A DNA stretch of 64,000 nt. Source: Aldehydirespirator sp965221185. GTDB taxonomy: Bacteria > Actinomycetota > Acidimicrobiia > Acidimicrobiales > Aldehydirespiratoraceae. Within the stretch, counting starts at the first letter, position 1, and each line of letters opens with the position of its first letter. The translations under genes and the position numbers were made by a program. Below are positions 1 to 7,913 of the stretch, piece after piece. The DNA lies in contig OZ244866.1 in NCBI GenBank assembly GCA_965221185.1, positions 3,224,001 to 3,288,000 on the forward strand. The letters are read 5' to 3'. Under the pieces are notes generated by a model. The model was not told the origin of the DNA. It was given only the letters and a program-made list of their open reading frames with translations, and did not search any database.

Positions 1-2
1 CG

Positions 3-692
3 CTGGAATGGGCTCCTTTCGTTGAGGTCTCCCGGCCCCAGCACGGGAGCTGCGACGACCTCCTCCCCACCCCAGAAGTGTGCACCACCCCCGACAACTG
101 CCACGAGGGGATGCACAGGCACCCATTCCTGACCGACACACTGCACTACCACCGCGGCGGGCTAGAGCCCCACACCCACCACCACGCCCACATCATCGTC
201 GACGGCGTGGCCGTGCCCACCAATGTCGCGCCCCCCGACGGCGGCTACTGCGAATATCCCGACGGACGGCGCACCATCACCGGCTACTCGCCGGGCAAGG
301 TCTTCGGCGAGCCCGTGTGGGTGGGCCGGATGTCATTCTCGCCCGACGGCGTGTGGCACTACGCCGTCACCCACGCATGTGTCTACATCACAACGCCGGG
401 GCACCCCCGACACGATCCGCGCTTCTGGCTGGACAACCCCACCGGAGCCGAGTCAGCCCGCCGACTGCGTGAGTGGGACGACTCGGCAGTGTGCAAGCAG
501 GGCCACGCCACCCAGGCACCCGAACTCTATGAGCGCATCTGGCAGCGATGCGGCCAATCAGGGACCCGCTGCCCCACCGAGGCCGAGTTCGCTGACGGCG
601 AATACGACGGCGGCTGGGTCGCCTGCGGTGACCGTGACAGCGGCTACTTCGACAACATCTGCCGAGCCACAACCGGCGAACCACTCAGCTGA
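3..692 (+). CDS. Hypothetical His-rich protein, 5' end outside the window
   Basis: The frame is open from the first complete codon to a TGA at 690-692, so the true start lies to the left. The first start codon inside the window is GTG at 78. The 229 visible residues include a His cluster (HTHHHAH, visible residues 57-63), several cysteines and many aromatic residues, and no membrane segment. The His cluster could bind metal, but I recognise no family. Third codon positions are strongly G/C and the competing frames look like shadows, which supports a real gene. Confidence 0.6.
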   Translation: MEWAPFVEVSRPQHGSCDDLLPTPEVCTTPDNCHEGMHRHPFLTDTLHYHRGGLEPHTHHHAHIIVDGVAVPTNVAPPDGGYCEYPDGRRTITGYSPGKVFGEPVWVGRMSFSPDGVWHYAVTHACVYITTPGHPRHDPRFWLDNPTGAESARRLREWDDSAVCKQGHATQAPELYERIWQRCGQSGTRCPTEAEFADGEYDGGWVACGDRDSGYFDNICRATTGEPLS

Positions 693-1159
693 TGACACCT
701 GAACAGCGCGACCTCCTGCTTCCGCGGCACGCGTAGCGCCGCCCAGTTCCAATCACCGCCGACGGCGGAGGGAGGGTGAACAAGCGTAGGATCCAGGTAC
801 CGACCGGCCGGTGCGCTCCTGGGCGTTGAGCCAGCCTCGTCGTCCATGAGTCGAGAAGTGGGGAGTCTTCGCGCTCCCGCTGTTGGCAGCGCTTCATCGC
901 GGAGTGGCAGCCAGCTTACGCACGGCCTCTTGGGGGCGACCGCCGAGACCGTGCCCGCGAAGGCGGACCGAGTCAACTCCAGCGCGCTGCGAAGACTCGA
1001 ATTGGACCGAGGGCGGCTGGTGGGCGATCGGGTGCGGGGTCAGAGGTTGCGTTCGGTTCTTGGAAGTGCGTTCGGTTAGTTGGTTGCTGCCAGGTTCGGG
1101 AGAGAAAAAATGGCGTCCGGTTGGCGTGATCGAGGGCTTGGAGTGGTTTGGACAGGAAC
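693..1159. other. Intergenic stretch with GCGTTCG repeats at its right end
   Basis: No convincing gene is seen here. The right half begins a series of GCGTTCG heptamers (1049, 1068, then 1161, 1172 and 1185). The series continues into the inverted repeat to the right and reappears in opposite orientation (CGAACGC at 1317, 1337 and around 2078-2107). Confidence 0.5.
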
Positions 1160-1193
1160 TGCGTTCGTAGAGCGTTCGCGATGGGCGTTCGGG

Positions 1194-1289
1194 GGCGGTT
1201 TGGCCACCACACGTTTGCACTAAACGTGCTGCCTTCGAACATCAATGCCGTTCGATAGTCATACAATCAGGTGTTCGAGTATCGAACGG
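1194..1289. repeat. Left arm of a 96-bp imperfect inverted repeat
   Basis: This 96-bp stretch matches the reverse complement of 1981-2076 at roughly 85 percent by eye, without large gaps. It holds the palindrome GTTCGAGTATCGAAC (1273-1287). The homology continues outward with small indels through the GCGTTCG heptamers to about 1160. Together the arms frame a single small gene. Confidence 0.8.
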
Positions 1290-1540
1290 TGTCGTCTTCG
1301 GGCCGAGGAACGCACACGAACGCAGAGGAACGCTCGCGAACGCGGCTGCGATAACAGTGTATTTCGATGCGTGTCGCTGTCAGGGTCGCGTCCGGCGCCG
1401 ACGCCGTGCGAGCAACGGCGATCGCAAGCGAGGCCCGCACACGCCACCAGTGCCGACAACGAGACCAGCAGCCTCGACGGCCACCTTCTGTCGGGGGTCC
1501 AAGTCAGCGACCGACCGCCGAAGCAGGCGGGCCACCTCAA

Positions 1541-1999
1541 CTAGCAGCCAGTCGCCTCATCGACAGAAGACACAGGCCCCCTCACAGCCCCAGACGGCGG
1601 CTCAGCTGTGAGCTGCTGGGAACTGATCCTCAACGCTGTCGATGGCGCTACGTGGGCGATCTCGGCCACTGTGCGCAGGCTGTAGCCCGCGGCCAGGGCG
1701 GCCTGCACGGCGTTGGCGCGCACCCGTTTGGCCTGATCGAGGCGAACCTGGGCTTGGCGCACCATCTCGGCGCTGTCGTCCAAAGCGGCCATAGCCGGCA
1801 CTGTCGCCACCAAATCAGCCATCTCCTGAGCTTTGTGGCGAATAGCGGCCCGGCGCGACAACTCATCGAGAACCTCGCGCTCGCGGGCCAAAGACACGCT
1901 CTCGTCGCCCAGCAGCCCCTTCAGTTCCTCGGTGCTCACATCAGCCAACCACGAAGGGTTCCCCACCCCACAGACCATAGCCGTTCGATCCTCGAACAC
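1541..1999 (-). CDS. Small HTH-like protein framed by long inverted repeats
   Basis: A 152-codon ORF from a GTG at 1999. Its first codons overlap the right inverted-repeat arm, so the ATG at 1978 is an alternative start; neither has a clear Shine-Dalgarno. The middle is helical and Glu/Arg/Ala-rich. The C-terminal third contains GYSLRTVAEIAHVAPST (about residues 105-121), which resembles a resolvase- or sigma-type helix-turn-helix. I recognise no named family. Because the palindrome GTTCGAGGATCGAAC sits exactly at the start region, autoregulation is plausible, but that is inference. Confidence 0.55.
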   Translation of the reverse strand: MFEDRTAMVCGVGNPSWLADVSTEELKGLLGDESVSLAREREVLDELSRRAAIRHKAQEMADLVATVPAMAALDDSAEMVRQAQVRLDQAKRVRANAVQAALAAGYSLRTVAEIAHVAPSTALRISSQQLTAEPPSGAVRGPVSSVDEATGC

Positions 2000-2076
2000 C
2001 CTGTTGTTTGACTATTGAACGACCCTGATGTTCGAACGCGGCACTTCAAGTGCAAACGTGTGGCGGCCAAACCACC
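1981..2076. repeat. Right arm of the 96-bp imperfect inverted repeat
   Basis: This is the reverse-complement partner of 1194-1289. It contains the palindrome GTTCGAGGATCGAAC at the 5' end of the minus-strand HTH gene. Outward it runs into three CGAACGC heptamers (about 2078-2107), mirroring the left side. Confidence 0.8.
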
Positions 2077-2339
2077 CCGAACGCCAAAGCGAACGCCCAC
2101 GAACGCACGCCCCACCACAACGGCCCCAACCGGCGCCGAACCGGCCACGACTGGACCCTGAGACCAGAACACGAACCCGGGCAGCCAGCAACCCGCCAAC
2201 GCACCATTCCCCGAGCCCCAACCGACTCCCTTCCACATTGCCAACGACCACCACGCCTCCTCGATGCCGGGACAGCTGCCGGGGACCCGTCTCCGGGCTT
2301 GGGGCTGTAGGGGCCGCTCCAGCCCGGCATTGCCAGCGC

Positions 2340-2545
2340 CGCCGGCCGCCGTCAGCTCGTTCGGTGCGTCACGGGATGCTGCTGGAGGTCATCGCCGAGA
2401 TCCATCGGGCGTCTCGGCGCACCGATGGGGCCCACCACATCCATGTGAGCTGGTGCACGGGCGCAGCTTGCAGGTGGCACGCTGCACCCGTGAAGCTGGT
2501 CATGCGGTTCTCGACGAAGTCTCGGGCAACCCACCGCCGATAGGG
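2340..2545 (+). pseudogene. IS3-family OrfB fragment with frameshifts
   Basis: In one frame the translation reads LLEVIAEIHRASRRT, in another CELVHGRSLQVARCT, then VKLVMR. Laid end to end these resemble the IS3-family OrfB region just before the DDE core (I-x-E-I-H-x-x-S-R-x-T-Y-G-x-R-x-I-H followed by the V-x-R-L-M-R segment). Frame changes and the loss of the Tyr after Thr show it is dead. No start, ends or partner gene remain. Confidence 0.5.
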
Positions 2546-2598
2546 GGGAAGTACATACCTGTGTAACCGCCCTCGGCGCTACGCGGTGTTGACAGACC

Positions 2599-2940
2599 TC
2601 AGAAGCGGGGTGGGGGCTCTGCGTTGCGACCGATGCCGAGCCGGTAGGCTACGAGCAGTCCTTTGAGTTCGGTGCCGCTGTCGATCACATAGTCACGACG
2701 TTCTAGGCCGGGGTGAATCTCCGTTCGTGGGTAGATCCATCCCGGTGTGCCGTACTTCGCGACGATCCATGAGCCTTCGGGGCGGGGTGGGCCGAGTAGT
2801 AGTTGGTTGACATTGTGGGCGTTGCTGCGGCTGCCATAGACGACTTCTGCGACAGCTGAGTAGGTAGCACGGATCCGGTATTCGTTGAGGCACTGCATGA
2901 TCTCGCGAGCGAGCCGTCGACGTATCGCGGGAGAGGCCAT
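2599..2940 (-). CDS. Conserved hypothetical protein, 113 aa
   Basis: The protein starts MASPAIRRRLAREIMQCL. Its middle, ATYSAVAEVVYG then LLLGPPRP-x-SWIV and GWIY, resembles a small conserved family known to me only as hypothetical. The spacing recalls the winged-helix part of alkyltransferase-like proteins (T-Y-x-x-v-A-x-x-x-G, then an LxG-x-x-P-x-x-x-W-I turn), but the PCHR active site is absent. DNA binding is therefore only a suggestion. It is a stand-alone gene with IS21-type end repeats about 250 bp further upstream. Confidence 0.6.
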   Translation of the reverse strand: MASPAIRRRLAREIMQCLNEYRIRATYSAVAEVVYGSRSNAHNVNQLLLGPPRPEGSWIVAKYGTPGWIYPRTEIHPGLERRDYVIDSGTELKGLLVAYRLGIGRNAEPPPRF

Positions 2941-3179
2941 CAGCGGAACCTAGCCTTTGGCGTCGTCCTGGGCGAACTGCCACTCATCGGGCTTCCTCGG
3001 CGGGGTGGTCAACAGCGCCCAAGCAACGCCCCCCGGCAACGTCCGGGAATCGGCTCCGGCATCCTGCGCCTGCGGCGCTTCTTCGCTCCGTCGGCCATGA
3101 CTCTGCCCTCCTGCTCGCTGACAGAGTCCTAGCCCGAGTAGTACAGGTCGCTGAGCGACTGGTTTGCCAGCCTCGACCA

Positions 3180-3280
3180 GTGTCGGCGGCCATGAGATCC
3201 TTCCCAGTGGCGGCCATGTAGCTGCCCGCTGGCGGTCAACGGTTCTGCCCAGCGGCGGCCAGCAGAGTTGCCCGCAGCGA
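3180..3280. repeat. Solo IS21-type terminal repeats
   Basis: On the minus strand this stretch shows repeated modules of the form GGGCA-x(5-12)-TGGCCGCCA-x-TGGGCA. Very similar modules recur at 43366-43450, next to an IstB fragment. Repeated sub-terminal motifs of this kind are typical of IS21-family ends. No istA or istB is present here, so I read it as a solo end. The ORFs crossing it look like shadows. Confidence 0.45.
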
Positions 3281-3284
3281 GGCC

Positions 3285-3899
3285 TTAGGCGTCGGCCGAT
3301 GTGTAAGCGGGGCAGGTGACGCTCGCGGGGCCGCAGCGGATCAACTCGCTGATGGTGTCGTCGCTGACCGGCGTGTAGTCCCAGGCATCCACCCCGACGT
3401 TGATTTGCCGGCCGTTCTGGCGCCACTTCTCATGGATGTGACCATGCAGAAGCCAACTGCCGTTGTCCTTGGGGCGATGGGACATGAACTTCAGGTCATA
3501 GCGCGAATCCAGCGCATACGGAAAGTGGTTGATCTGCACCCTCTGGCCTGCGAGCAGCACCGGTTGGGGGTCGTTCACGATGCGCGCGATGCCACCGAGG
3601 TCATAGTAGGCAGTTACCTGGCTGGGGCCCTTCTTGCGGCCCCGCCAGCAGGTGTCGTGGTTGCCCGGAACCAGGATCTTGCGGCCCTTGAGGTGCCACA
3701 CATACGAGGACAGGTTCACGCTGAGCTGGCCCATCACCAAGTCACCGAGGATCCACACCTCGTCGCCGTCGCCGACGACATCGTTCCAGCGATCCACCAT
3801 CGCCTTGTTCATGGCGTCCACGTCGCTGAAAGGGCGCGCGCAGTAGCCGATGATGTTGGCGTGCCCGAAGTGGTGATCAGAAGTCCACCATCTACCCAT
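3285..3899 (-). CDS. Calcineurin-like metallophosphoesterase (COG4186-like), copy 1
   Basis: From ATG 3899, MGRWWTSDHHFGHANI, 204 aa. The family's metal-ligand motifs appear in order: DHHFGH near residue 8, GDLVMG, GNHD, NHFPY and HGHIHEKW. That is the complete set for a two-metal phosphoesterase of the small COG4186 type, which is common on phages and plasmids. A longer in-frame extension upstream is Arg/Ser-rich and implausible. The gene is a close paralogue of 28291-28908, with the same N-terminus and a shared C-terminal ADA. The substrate cannot be told from sequence. Confidence 0.9.
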   Translation of the reverse strand: MGRWWTSDHHFGHANIIGYCARPFSDVDAMNKAMVDRWNDVVGDGDEVWILGDLVMGQLSVNLSSYVWHLKGRKILVPGNHDTCWRGRKKGPSQVTAYYDLGGIARIVNDPQPVLLAGQRVQINHFPYALDSRYDLKFMSHRPKDNGSWLLHGHIHEKWRQNGRQINVGVDAWDYTPVSDDTISELIRCGPASVTCPAYTSADA

Positions 3900-4047
3900 A
3901 GCGCCCAACGCTACCGACCACGTATGCGACCCAGCCGTCCGCTGTGCGTGCCGGGCGCAGTCCCAAGCAACTCGATTTTGCGTGGGGCGGCAGCCGCTAT
4001 CGGTGCAGTTGTCGACCGCGACCTGCCTGCGCTCGGGGGTGTAGTAT

Positions 4048-4344
4048 TTGGCTGTGAGCCGCAGGGACTCGGTGCTCGTTACACATCGCGACGCGATCCG
4101 AGCGGCCGCGGCGCGCAACAAGTGCCGCGCTATCGCGCTGGTCGGGTCGGTCGCACGCGGCGACGACACCGACGACAGCGATGTCGACTTCGTCGCGGAC
4201 TTCGACACGGGCGTGACACTGTTTGACATGTGTGGCCTGCAGGCAGCCCTGGAAGACCTTCTTGGAGCAGATGTCGATGTTGTGCCGCGCTCAAGCGTCA
4301 AGAAGAGCTGTCAACGGATCTTTGACGACGCCATCGAGTTGTGA
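4048..4344 (+). CDS. mntA: MntA-type nucleotidyltransferase antitoxin
   Basis: 98 aa from TTG 4048 (GTG 4054 is an alternative start). The minimal nucleotidyltransferase signature is complete: GSVARGDDTDDSDVDFVAD, i.e. GSxxRG followed by SDxDxxxD. In MntA-HepT systems this enzyme transfers nucleotides to a Tyr of the HEPN toxin and silences it. The stop overlaps the next gene's GTG start (GTGA at 4341-4344), as is usual for this pair and consistent with translational coupling. Cytoplasmic. Confidence 0.85.
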   Translation: MAVSRRDSVLVTHRDAIRAAAARNKCRAIALVGSVARGDDTDDSDVDFVADFDTGVTLFDMCGLQAALEDLLGADVDVVPRSSVKKSCQRIFDDAIEL

Positions 4345-4748
4345 GCCGAAGAGACGCACAACGCATCGAAGACATCCTGGAGAGCTGCCGCAGGCTTCTG
4401 GGCATCGTGTCGGGTGGCCGCGACGAGTTCGTTGCCAACGAGGTTCTACAAGACGCTGCCTGCTATCGGTTGACCGTCATCGGAGAAGCCCTCAACAACC
4501 TGTCGCAGGAATTCACCGCACAGCGCCCCGGTCTGCGGATTCCCGAAGCGCGGGGGATGCGTAACCGCTTGACCCACGAGTACTACGACATCGACGTGGA
4601 GGTCCTGTGGGACACCCTCACCAGCGACATCGCCGAACTGCAGCAGGCTCTAGCTGGTCTCGCTGAGCCGTCCCGGGCGGCTGACGACAACACCGCCACA
4701 GAGAAACGGAACCCCCACTTTGAGCGCGGCGGTCTCGACCTGTTCTAG
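4341..4748 (+). CDS. hepT: HepT-like HEPN-domain toxin
   Basis: 135 aa beginning at GTG 4341 inside the end of mntA. The HEPN RNase motif RNRLTHEY (R-x4-H-x-Y) is intact at about residues 76-83, with the Tyr that is AMPylated in this family. The helical body (DILESCRRLLGIVSG, EALNNLSQEF) fits HepT/DUF86. The last 30 residues are polar and look like a tail. The intact catalytic motif in both partners suggests a functional type VII-like toxin-antitoxin module. An integrase lies just downstream on the other strand. Confidence 0.85.
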   Translation: MSRRDAQRIEDILESCRRLLGIVSGGRDEFVANEVLQDAACYRLTVIGEALNNLSQEFTAQRPGLRIPEARGMRNRLTHEYYDIDVEVLWDTLTSDIAELQQALAGLAEPSRAADDNTATEKRNPHFERGGLDLF

Positions 4749-4890
4749 CGCTTTGGTCATCGACTGTCGGTGCCCGCGTCTTGTGGGGCGTCACTGATGA
4801 TTCCCCTAGAGCGCATCGCTGTGCGTGTAGGGCCGAGCCGTTCAGGTGGGTCTGTCGAGGTCGGGGCTTGGCCGCAGCCCGACACCCAAG

Positions 4891-6060
4891 TCATGCGGCC
4901 AGCGACGATTGGAGGTGCTGTGCCCACATCTCCATCAATGGCCTGCGCCGGTCGATCATGTCAGAGCGCTGGTAGGCGCCCTCGACTCCTTTGACGGCGT
5001 GTCCGAGACACATCTCCGCGAGGTCCCGGGGCACGCCGGTGTCTGAGCACCAGGACCGGAACGCGGATCTCATGCCGTGGGGGGTTCCGTCGATAGCGAG
5101 TTCTCGCATCAGCTTGGGGAACGCTTCGTTGGTGAGCGCCCGCCTTGTGGTCGGGCTCGGAAACACCAGTCCGTTGCTAGCGATGCCGCGGGCTTGTGCG
5201 AGCACTGCGAGCGCTCGGGATGACAGGGGCACTCGTTGGGCGGTGTTGGTCTTGGTCCGCTCTGGTGGGATCGTCCACACCTCAGCGTCGATGTCGAACT
5301 CGCTCCAGTTGGCACCGCGCACCTCGCCTGAGCGGGCTGCTGTGAGCGTGAGGAACTCCAGACCCAACTTGGCCGCTTCGCTGGCCTTCGACGCCCGGAT
5401 CTTCTCCAACGCGGCCGCCACCTCGCTGTGATGAAGGGCGCGGTGGTGAGTGGGTTTGTCGCTGTGGCGGGGCAACGCAGCCACCGCCGCGGCGGTGGGG
5501 TCGTCGATCCGGAAGCCCGCACCCATTGCCCATTTCAAGATCACAGAGATGCGCTGCGCTAGTCGTCTAGCCGTTTCTGGACGGGTGGTCCATGGCTCGG
5601 CAAGCACCGCGAGGATGTCTCCCACGACGATGCGATCGACACGCTTGGCGCCGAGATGGGGCAGCACATAGGACTTGAGGCTTGCCCGCCATTGCTGTTC
5701 GGAGCGGCTTCCGGGCTTCCACTGGCGAGCGTGCAGCGCTATCACCGACTCGGCGGCCTGGTCGAAGCTGGGAACACCGTCACCTCTGGGGTCGCGGCCC
5801 GCCTCGACGGCGCGGCGGTTCTCGATGCACTTGGCGCGTGCTTCGGCCAGTGTGACGATCGGGTAGACGCCAAGCCCGATCATGACCGGCCGGCCGCCAA
5901 TGTAGAGTCGCTGGCTCCAGGTCCTGGACCAGCGGCCGCTCCGGGTGGGCCGTACCAGTAGGCTTAGTCCGTGTCCGCCGCGGCCGTCTCCATAGCGTCC
6001 AGCCTCATTGACTGTGCGCACAAATGCGGCACTGAGCGTCTTGGGTCGGTCCATGCGCAC
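4891..6060 (-). CDS. Tyrosine recombinase / integrase (P4-like)
   Basis: 389 aa. The N-terminus (GLSLLVRPTRSGRW, GLGVYPIVTLAEARAK) matches the arm-binding DUF4102 type. A SAM-like core-binding domain follows, then a full catalytic set: Arg in ARSGEVRGANW, HGMRSAFRSW (HxxR), LGH, and Tyr in GAYQRSD. Length is normal for P4-type integrases of islands and prophages. A homologous C-terminal scrap (GVEGAYQRSD) lies at 45754-45849, so a second related integrase once existed. No attachment-site duplication next to tRNA-Ser was found by eye. Confidence 0.9.
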   Translation of the reverse strand: MRMDRPKTLSAAFVRTVNEAGRYGDGRGGHGLSLLVRPTRSGRWSRTWSQRLYIGGRPVMIGLGVYPIVTLAEARAKCIENRRAVEAGRDPRGDGVPSFDQAAESVIALHARQWKPGSRSEQQWRASLKSYVLPHLGAKRVDRIVVGDILAVLAEPWTTRPETARRLAQRISVILKWAMGAGFRIDDPTAAAVAALPRHSDKPTHHRALHHSEVAAALEKIRASKASEAAKLGLEFLTLTAARSGEVRGANWSEFDIDAEVWTIPPERTKTNTAQRVPLSSRALAVLAQARGIASNGLVFPSPTTRRALTNEAFPKLMRELAIDGTPHGMRSAFRSWCSDTGVPRDLAEMCLGHAVKGVEGAYQRSDMIDRRRPLMEMWAQHLQSSLAA

Positions 6061-6296
6061 CCTTTCTGTTATTACATTCTAAGTGGTAATGGATGATAAG
6101 AGTTGAGTATGCATGAAGCAACTACCGACCCCGTAGAGGATCGATTTATAGCCCTTGACCAGTATTTATGATGACAGATGAGAACGGACGATCACGGGAG
6201 AGGAAAGCGGCCATCGCGGGCCCTCCCTCCGCGTGTCGAGGCCGGCCGGGCCAGACGGGCCTAGCCTGCCGAGACGATCAGTGTGAGGGAGCTGCC

Positions 6297-7583
6297 ATGA
6301 TCCGCATCCGCTTGTTGGCCGCCTTGGCCGTTGTGACTTTCGTTGCCGCAGCCTGCGGCGGATCAGACGACGGCGCCGACCGAGACGAGGAGGCCGAGCC
6401 GACGGCCGCACCGACCACTACCGCCGCACCCACCACCGAGGCACCCACTACTACAGCGGCGCCCACCACCACCGCAGCACCCACCACCACCGCAGCGCCC
6501 ACCACCACCGCCGCACCCACCACCACCGCCGCTCCCACCACAACGACCACGCAGCCGCCCACCACGACCACGGCGGCTCCGGCCGGCGCCGAGGCGGTGG
6601 CGACGGCCGGGGAATGGACAGCCCTGGCCGGCGGCGACGACTGCATCTGCGCCGACGGCAGCGACTACGAGTACTGGGTACGCGAGGCCGACCCGTCAAA
6701 GCTGGTTTTCTACCTGCAGGGCGGCGGGGCGTGCTTCAGCCAGGAGAGCTGCTCGTTCACCGGCGAGGGAAACGCCTACGACACCAATACCGACCTCTCC
6801 CAAGCGGGGGACAATCCCAACGAGTGGAGCGGCATCTTCGATTTCGACAACCCGCTCAACCCGCTGAAGGACCATTCCTTCGTGGTGGCGCTGTACTGCA
6901 CCGGCGACGTGCACCTCGGAGACCGCACCTACGACTACGGCAACGACGTGCTGGTGCACCACAACGGCTTCGTCAACGCCAACACCGCTCTCGCCACCGC
7001 GGTTGAGCGCTTCGGCGGCGCGACCGAGGTGGTGGTGGCCGGTTCGAGCGCGGGATCGGCTTCGGCCGCGCTGTACGGGGGCCTGGCCGCCGACTTGTTC
7101 GCTGACGCCAGCATCGCCGTGGTGGCCGACGCCTCCGGCGCCTACCCGAGCGATCCCGGCATCAACGCCTACATCGGGGGACTCTGGGGGACAATCAACG
7201 TGGCACCGGACTGGCCCGTCAACGAGGGGTCCACCGCCGCCGACTACGGACTGCCGGAGCTGTTCATCCGAGCGGGCACGCATGCTCCCCGGGTGCGGTT
7301 CGCCCGCTACGACAACGCCTTCGACAGCACCCAGGAGTTCTTCGCGAGCCTGGCCGGATTCGACGCCAGCAGCATTGACCAACTCATGTACCTGAACGAG
7401 GCCAATATCGAGGCGGCGGGGGTGAACCAGGCCAGCTTCATGGCCCCCGGCAGAGAGCACACGATCCTGTACCGCGACCTTCTCTACACCCAGGAGGTGG
7501 AGGGTGTGGCCTTCCTCGACTGGCTCACCACGTTCCTGGAGGGCACCGACGTAGACGATGTGGCCTGCGTGGACTGCTCATAG
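6297..7583 (+). CDS. Pectinacetylesterase/Notum-family lipoprotein
   Basis: 428 aa from ATG 6297, preceded by GTGAGGGAG. An in-frame extension to 6168 lacks signal-peptide character. The N-terminus is a lipoprotein signal ending AAAC, followed by an acidic stretch and about 60 residues of TTAAP-type linker. The globular part has the serine-hydrolase hallmarks of the pectinacetylesterase family: FYLQGGGACFS, GSSAGSASA (nucleophile Ser) and a late HTILYRD. It is expected to be anchored outside the membrane and to deacetylate an ester-modified polysaccharide, or another acyl substrate. The repeat linker may vary in length. Confidence 0.85.
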   Translation: MIRIRLLAALAVVTFVAAACGGSDDGADRDEEAEPTAAPTTTAAPTTEAPTTTAAPTTTAAPTTTAAPTTTAAPTTTAAPTTTTTQPPTTTTAAPAGAEAVATAGEWTALAGGDDCICADGSDYEYWVREADPSKLVFYLQGGGACFSQESCSFTGEGNAYDTNTDLSQAGDNPNEWSGIFDFDNPLNPLKDHSFVVALYCTGDVHLGDRTYDYGNDVLVHHNGFVNANTALATAVERFGGATEVVVAGSSAGSASAALYGGLAADLFADASIAVVADASGAYPSDPGINAYIGGLWGTINVAPDWPVNEGSTAADYGLPELFIRAGTHAPRVRFARYDNAFDSTQEFFASLAGFDASSIDQLMYLNEANIEAAGVNQASFMAPGREHTILYRDLLYTQEVEGVAFLDWLTTFLEGTDVDDVACVDCS

Positions 7584-7611
7584 CCGCCACGCCGCTACGC
7601 TCACAGCTTCC

Positions 7612-7703
7612 GGAGACGTGGCCGAGTCCGGTTGAAGGCGCTTCCCTGCTAAGGAAGTAACGATGCAAGTCGTTCGTGGGTTCGAATCCCACCGTCTCCG
7701 CCA
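7612..7703 (+). tRNA. tRNA-Ser (GCU)
   Basis: Acceptor stem GGAGACG (7612-7618) pairs with CGTCTCC (7693-7699), followed by discriminator G and an encoded CCA. The anticodon arm CTTCC-ctgctaa-GGAAG gives anticodon GCU at 7648-7650. A long variable arm (about 7658-7675) is as expected for a class II tRNA-Ser. The T arm GTGGG-ttcgaat-CCCAC is perfect. Confidence 0.95.
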
Positions 7704-7861
7704 TATTTGCTTCGCTAGTTTTGGGCTCTCGGGTTCGCCAGTTTCGTGTTGGGCGTGTTTCTGGCGTCGTTGTGGGCGGATTGACGCCTTGGTGGTCCGG
7801 GATCGGCGGGTGGCGTGGTGCTTTGACGCTGTAAGTCGGCGCCGGGCCGGTCTTTGGGCGC

Positions 7862-7895
7862 GACGAAGCTGACGGTCGGTGACCGTCAGCTCGTC
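7862..7895. terminator. Strong hairpin between tRNA-Ser and the transposase operon
   Basis: GCTGACGGTC (7868-7877) pairs perfectly with GACCGTCAGC (7881-7890) around a 3-nt loop. It is extended by GACGA/TCGTC outside a single bulged A. It lies 18 bp past the transposase stop. There is no clear T-run on either strand, so it may be a terminator of the minus-strand operon or part of the element's end. Confidence 0.4.
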
Positions 7896-7913
7896 AGTGA
7901 GCGCTCAGCCAGG

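Noticed and set aside
1160..1400. LexA/SOS box or plasmid iteron origin suggested by CGAAC/GTTCG motifs
   Set aside because: Spacing does not match the actinobacterial SOS box, and no replication initiator gene is nearby.
2950..3426. 158-codon minus-strand ORF
   Set aside because: It crosses IS21-type end repeats and is Arg/Pro-rich; no codon-bias support.
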